A stretch of DNA of 40,390 bases. Source: a virus. Each line of letters starts with the position of its first letter. Position 1 is the first letter of the stretch. The notes under the pieces were generated by a model. The model did not search any database, was not told where the DNA came from, and saw only the letters and a list, made by a program, of their open reading frames with translations. Below are positions 37,826 to 40,390 of the stretch, piece after piece. The position numbers were made by a program, and so were the translations under genes. The stretch covers positions 1-40,390 of IMG/VR virus record IMGVR_UViG_3300009163_000075; one strand, given 5' to 3'.

Positions 37826-40390
37826 CTAGCAGTCTCCATAACTTTTACCGTACCCTGCCTCGCAGTTCAAGGGTAGTTCAAGCGCCCACTTAGGACGTAA
37901 GCGCATACAAAATTCAACGTACTCCTTAGCCGTATCTGCTTGCTGCTCGGGCACAACGATAGCAATGGCATCATGGACAGTCATCACCACACGGTACTTC
38001 TTGGCAATGTTAAGCATCTGCTCCCCGATAACAATACGGGCTAGGGCTTGGCACACGTTCTCTATAACTTTACCACCGTATATGCGGTTAGGCACAATGG
38101 CTATGCCCTTTTTAGTGTCGTACACAAACTCCGAAGATGCTTCCTCGTCCTCTGTAGCGGGCTTAGCAACTTTGCGTAGATTGGGATACTTTAAGCGTAA
38201 GTCGTTGGGTAGCAGAATACCCTTGCTCCCATGTATTTGCAACTTGTAACCAACACCAAGCGTAGTCTGCTGGTTCTGTAATATGCCGTTAAGGGCACTA
38301 CCTGCTGACCACCATAGCTTGCGGATTTCGGGGTAAGTTTTGCGATAGACATCAATGACATGCTTGGCAGCGTCTAGCTCAAAGTCCACGCCAAAGGTCT
38401 TTAACTGCGCCTTGAACTTAGCTGCACCCATGCCGTAGCCGCAGTTATGGACAACTAGGGGGCCATCAGCACTTAAGATTGTGTATCGGTTTCTCGGCCC
38501 TGAGTAGGCGATGTCGTAAGTCTGCATTCTCTGCTTCAAGGGCGGCAACTCTCTCTTGCATGCGTCCGATGCTACGCCTATTTGCCATGTTGGTTGAACG
38601 CCCCACAAAGCGAAGATTGCCCGGCTCGTAACCCCTATCCACGTCAATCCTGTCCAGTTCAAGACTTTGAGTACCGTGACCTTCCAACGTAAGAAGGTAT
38701 TTGAGGAAAGCGATTCGGTCAGTTCTCCACGGTTCGTAGACGTATATACCGCGCCCGCCATAGTGGGGGTATACCTTGCTGTTGGGGTTGTGACACCGGG
38801 AAACGCACGATGAGATACGGTTGAGGAGCCTAGCTCGTGTGGCTTCATCAGGACATACGCTTTCATATGCCCAATAGCGTTTAGTATGCGCCTTAATTTT
38901 GGCGCAAGTGTTGCACCTAGTGCTACGACCTTTAATAAGGTTTTCCCGTAGGACAACCCCGACCCACCCACATGAACATTTGCAAATAGGATGCCATCCA
39001 CGGTTCCTACCCTTTGTGGTTTTATGTGGCCCCCACTCAACGACAGTAAGTTCGCCACACTTCGCGCCGACTGCCAAAGGGAAGTCTTTGTAGTTACCTC
39101 TGACCACGCCTCCCAACCATGTTCCGTCAGGATTTCGTGGTCCGATGTTGCGCTTATTCCCTTGTAAGTCCATACGTCTTTTACCCCTTGGTCGACCACT
39201 CCACCATGCTGTACCCACCGTAACCCATCCCACACCATATCCGTAACCTGTACGTGGATTATAGGTATCCAACCTCGGGTTGTCAACACTAGGGTGTCTG
39301 CGCCAAAGCAACCTAGTATGGTGGTCTTGCCTACGAACCGCTCGTCTTTGGTAATCTCGCTCTGAGGCTTGCCGTAAATAGCCGAGGCCATTATTTTGTA
39401 AACGTCCTCACCATCCTCAAAGGCTTGCACCAAGTCGTCCTGTCCAGCTAACCATGCCAACGTACGCGCTTCAATCTGCGAGGAGTCCGAGTCCAGTATT
39501 ACGTAACCATCGGGGGGAATGATGCACTCTTTTAAGATGGAATTGCGTGGTAGGTTCTGTAAGTTCAGCTTGTCATCGCCACCCCAGCGTCCGGTGTGTG
39601 CTGCGTAGTAGCGTAGGGGTACGGGCAATGCGCCGCGTGAAGCAATCCCCATAAACCGCTCGGTGCGAGTTTCCTCAATCGTGGACTTTGTACCTAACCG
39701 TGCAACTACTAGGGCTTGTACGTTTGGTTCTTCGTGTTCAAGCAGGGCTTTGAACTCTTCATCAGTCTTAGAAAACGCGTACGTCTGTTTGCCATTGGCA
39801 GGGCTAACTTTCATTGGGGGCTCTACCCCGTATTGCCGCAGTAGCTCAGCAAACTTGGGGTTGCTCATCAACGTGTCTTTGTCGTAAAAACCTAATATCC
39901 GTTCTTTATTAGCCTTAACTTGGAACAAGTACTGAGTTAACAGCGCCCTACGCAACTGCAAAACCGGCTCGGTGAACATACGCACGGTCAGGTCAATGAG
40001 TCGCAACTCAGTCGGCGGGAACTCCCCCATCGCGTTGAACAGCGCCCATGTCAGGGCCACATCGTTCTTGCAATATTCACCGTATCGTGCAAGCTGGTCG
40101 GCGGGGAAAGCCTCGCGCCTAAGCCCGAGTGCGTTGACAACCTCAGTGCCCTTCTCCCCCAAGCCATAGTGAGATGCAAGCACAGCTAAGCTACCACCTA
40201 CCTCCGTACCGTGTAGCGCACGGCCCATGCTCAGCGTGTCCAACCAACCCTTGGGCTTGATACCGAACACCCAATTAAGGATGGCTCCATCAAACGGCGC
40301 GTTGTGCGCCAAAGCCAGCGAGTGCTCCCAATCAAACGATGCAAGGAACTGGTGCGTATCAGCAGGGGTTCCACTAAACCACACTGGCTC
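37826..40390 (-). CDS. polA: Family A DNA polymerase with 3'-5' exonuclease, interrupted by an intein (5' end outside window)
   Basis: The open frame runs off the right edge, so residues are numbered from codon 40384. Exonuclease motifs are 'AHNAPFDGAIL' (Asp32) and 'EYCKNDVALTW'; exo I is off-window. Polymerase motif A is 'LDSDSSQIEAR' (Asp300 as catalytic). Motif B is split by an intein: 'RFVGKTTILG' (Arg349, Lys353, Leu357), then after the intein 'CGYGMG' (Cys648). Motif C is 'VHDAI' (His804-Asp805), with Ala where E. coli-type enzymes have Glu. Leu357 corresponds to position 762 of E. coli Pol I. The enzyme replicates the phage genome and is active only after protein splicing, because the intein separates O-helix residues. 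Confidence 0.95.
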   Translation of the reverse strand, partial: EPVWFSGTPADTHQFLASFDWEHSLALAHNAPFDGAILNWVFGIKPKGWLDTLSMGRALHGTEVGGSLAVLASHYGLGEKGTEVVNALGLRREAFPADQLARYGEYCKNDVALTWALFNAMGEFPPTELRLIDLTVRMFTEPVLQLRRALLTQYLFQVKANKERILGFYDKDTLMSNPKFAELLRQYGVEPPMKVSPANGKQTYAFSKTDEEFKALLEHEEPNVQALVVARLGTKSTIEETRTERFMGIASRGALPVPLRYYAAHTGRWGGDDKLNLQNLPRNSILKECIIPPDGYVILDSDSSQIEARTLAWLAGQDDLVQAFEDGEDVYKIMASAIYGKPQSEITKDERFVGKTTILGCFGADTLVLTTRGWIPIIHVQVTDMVWDGLRWVQHGGVVDQGVKDVWTYKGISATSDHEILTEHGWEAWSEVTTKTSLWQSARSVANLLSLSGGHIKPQRVGTVDGILFANVHVGGSGLSYGKTLLKVVALGATLAPKLRRILNAIGHMKAYVLMKPHELGSSTVSHRAFPGVTTPTARYTPTMAGAVYTSTNRGELTESLSSNTFLRWKVTVLKVLNWTGLTWIGVTSRAIFALWGVQPTWQIGVASDACKRELPPLKQRMQTYDIAYSGPRNRYTILSADGPLVVHNCGYGMGAAKFKAQLKTFGVDFELDAAKHVIDVYRKTYPEIRKLWWSAGSALNGILQNQQTTLGVGYKLQIHGSKGILLPNDLRLKYPNLRKVAKPATEDEEASSEFVYDTKKGIAIVPNRIYGGKVIENVCQALARIVIGEQMLNIAKKYRVVMTVHDAIAIVVPEQQADTAKEYVEFCMRLRPKWALELPLNCEAGYGKSYGDC
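38444..39310 (-). mobile_element. Intein (289 aa) in polymerase motif B, with a nested endonuclease gene
   Basis: The element is in frame with the polymerase. It starts with Cys1 (codon 39308-39310; block A 'CFGADTLVLTTRGWIPI'). Block B is 'ATSDHEIL' with Thr55 and His58. It ends with block F 'TYDIAYSGPRNRYTIL' and block G 'GPLVVHN' followed by Cys+1 (codon 38441-38443). All residues for class 1 splicing are present: Cys1, TxxH, penultimate His, terminal Asn and Cys+1. The middle about 160 residues show no LAGLIDADG or other in-frame endonuclease; instead an HNH endonuclease is encoded in another frame. Ligation would give 'TTILGCGYGMG', a normal motif B. Confidence 0.95.
38466..39173 (-). 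CDS. HNH homing endonuclease nested out of frame in the intein
   Basis: ATG 39173 has AAGGGG 10 bases upstream; a TTG at 39311 would extend it but lacks family sequence. The 235-aa protein has an N-terminal 'LAVGAKCGELTVVEW' and Cys pairs (CKCSCGW...CNTC), probably zinc-binding. The HNH core 'SRCHNPNSKVYPHYGGRGIY' is followed by 'LELDRIDVDRGYEPGNLRFV' and 'STNMANRR', the form typical of phage HNH homing endonucleases. A coiled-coil tail (ERVAALEAENADLRHRLLR) ends at TGA 38466-38468. It is on the polymerase strand, shifted by one base. It overlaps intein block B at its start and block F at its end, and lies wholly within the intein. It presumably cuts inteinless polymerase genes. Confidence 0.9.
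   Translation of the reverse strand: MDLQGNKRNIGPRNPDGTWLGGVVRGNYKDFPLAVGAKCGELTVVEWGPHKTTKGRNRGWHPICKCSCGWVGVVLRENLIKGRSTRCNTCAKIKAHTKRYWAYESVCPDEATRARLLNRISSCVSRCHNPNSKVYPHYGGRGIYVYEPWRTDRIAFLKYLLTLEGHGTQSLELDRIDVDRGYEPGNLRFVGRSTNMANRRSIGRMQERVAALEAENADLRHRLLRAEKPIHNLKC

Noticed and set aside
38444-39310. A sequencing frameshift that separates an ordinary in-frame intein endonuclease
   Set aside because: The polymerase upstream, both intein ends and the polymerase downstream are all in one frame. A single indel cannot explain two intact overlapping frames; compensating indels on both sides would be needed.
39174-39311. Extension of the nested endonuclease to a TTG start at 39311
   Set aside because: The extra residues are the shadow of intein block A, show no homing-endonuclease pattern, and TTG lacks a ribosome site. 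The ATG at 39173 has AAGGGG upstream.
1-40390. tRNA genes and an integrase or attachment site
   Set aside because: I found no cloverleaf-like segment with a CCA end or T-loop, and no integrase-like protein. A weak tRNA could be missed by eye.

Overview
The window is a densely packed piece of a tailed double-stranded DNA bacteriophage (class Caudoviricetes). Genes abut or overlap by 1-32 bases, virion genes dominate, and there is a lysis cassette with no bacterial housekeeping genes or tRNAs. The virion set suggests a podovirus-like particle: adaptor-type head-tail proteins, a nozzle-like 801-aa protein, many fibre-like proteins and three very large internal (ejection-type) proteins. Many families are ones I associate with uncultured aquatic phages. 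The host cannot be read from the sequence. Portal, capsid and terminase must lie outside the window, and I see no integrase or phage RNA polymerase.

Layout. Positions 1-30318 are transcribed rightward. They hold the end of a virion gene and a hairpin terminator (106-123), then a glycosyltransferase, a run of small Lys/Gly-rich proteins and two adaptor-like proteins (2703-5325). Next come paralogous structural proteins, a 722-aa protein with about 27 short repeats, a polyglycine fibre, two paralogous tail-fibre genes and a predicted seven-bladed beta-propeller (up to 14550). The lysis cassette is at 14572-16070: an exported protein, a 2-TM holin-like protein, a 3-TM holin and a GH24 endolysin. 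The nozzle-like protein, the internal virion proteins with an embedded GNAT acetyltransferase, and a 2243-aa giant with a zinc-peptidase motif complete this arm.

Positions 30392-40390 are transcribed leftward and form the DNA replication module. In transcription order it encodes family A DNA polymerase, a 40-aa ORF, a Cas4-like exonuclease, a coiled-coil protein, a small HNH nuclease and an SNF2 helicase. After an internal sigma70-like promoter (35021-35048) come a coiled-coil protein, a putative DNA-binding protein, an HTH protein, a primase-helicase and a small protein. The two arms converge on a hairpin at 30319-30339 that can terminate both.

The most striking element is inside the polymerase gene. 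A canonical 289-aa intein (38444-39310) splits the catalytic O-helix (motif B). A complete HNH homing endonuclease gene (38466-39173) is nested in it on the same strand but in another reading frame. The polymerase-intein frame stays open throughout, so one stretch of DNA appears to encode both the self-splicing element and its mobility enzyme as overlapping genes. A second theme is the insertion of small beta-rich domains of several types into otherwise conserved virion proteins.
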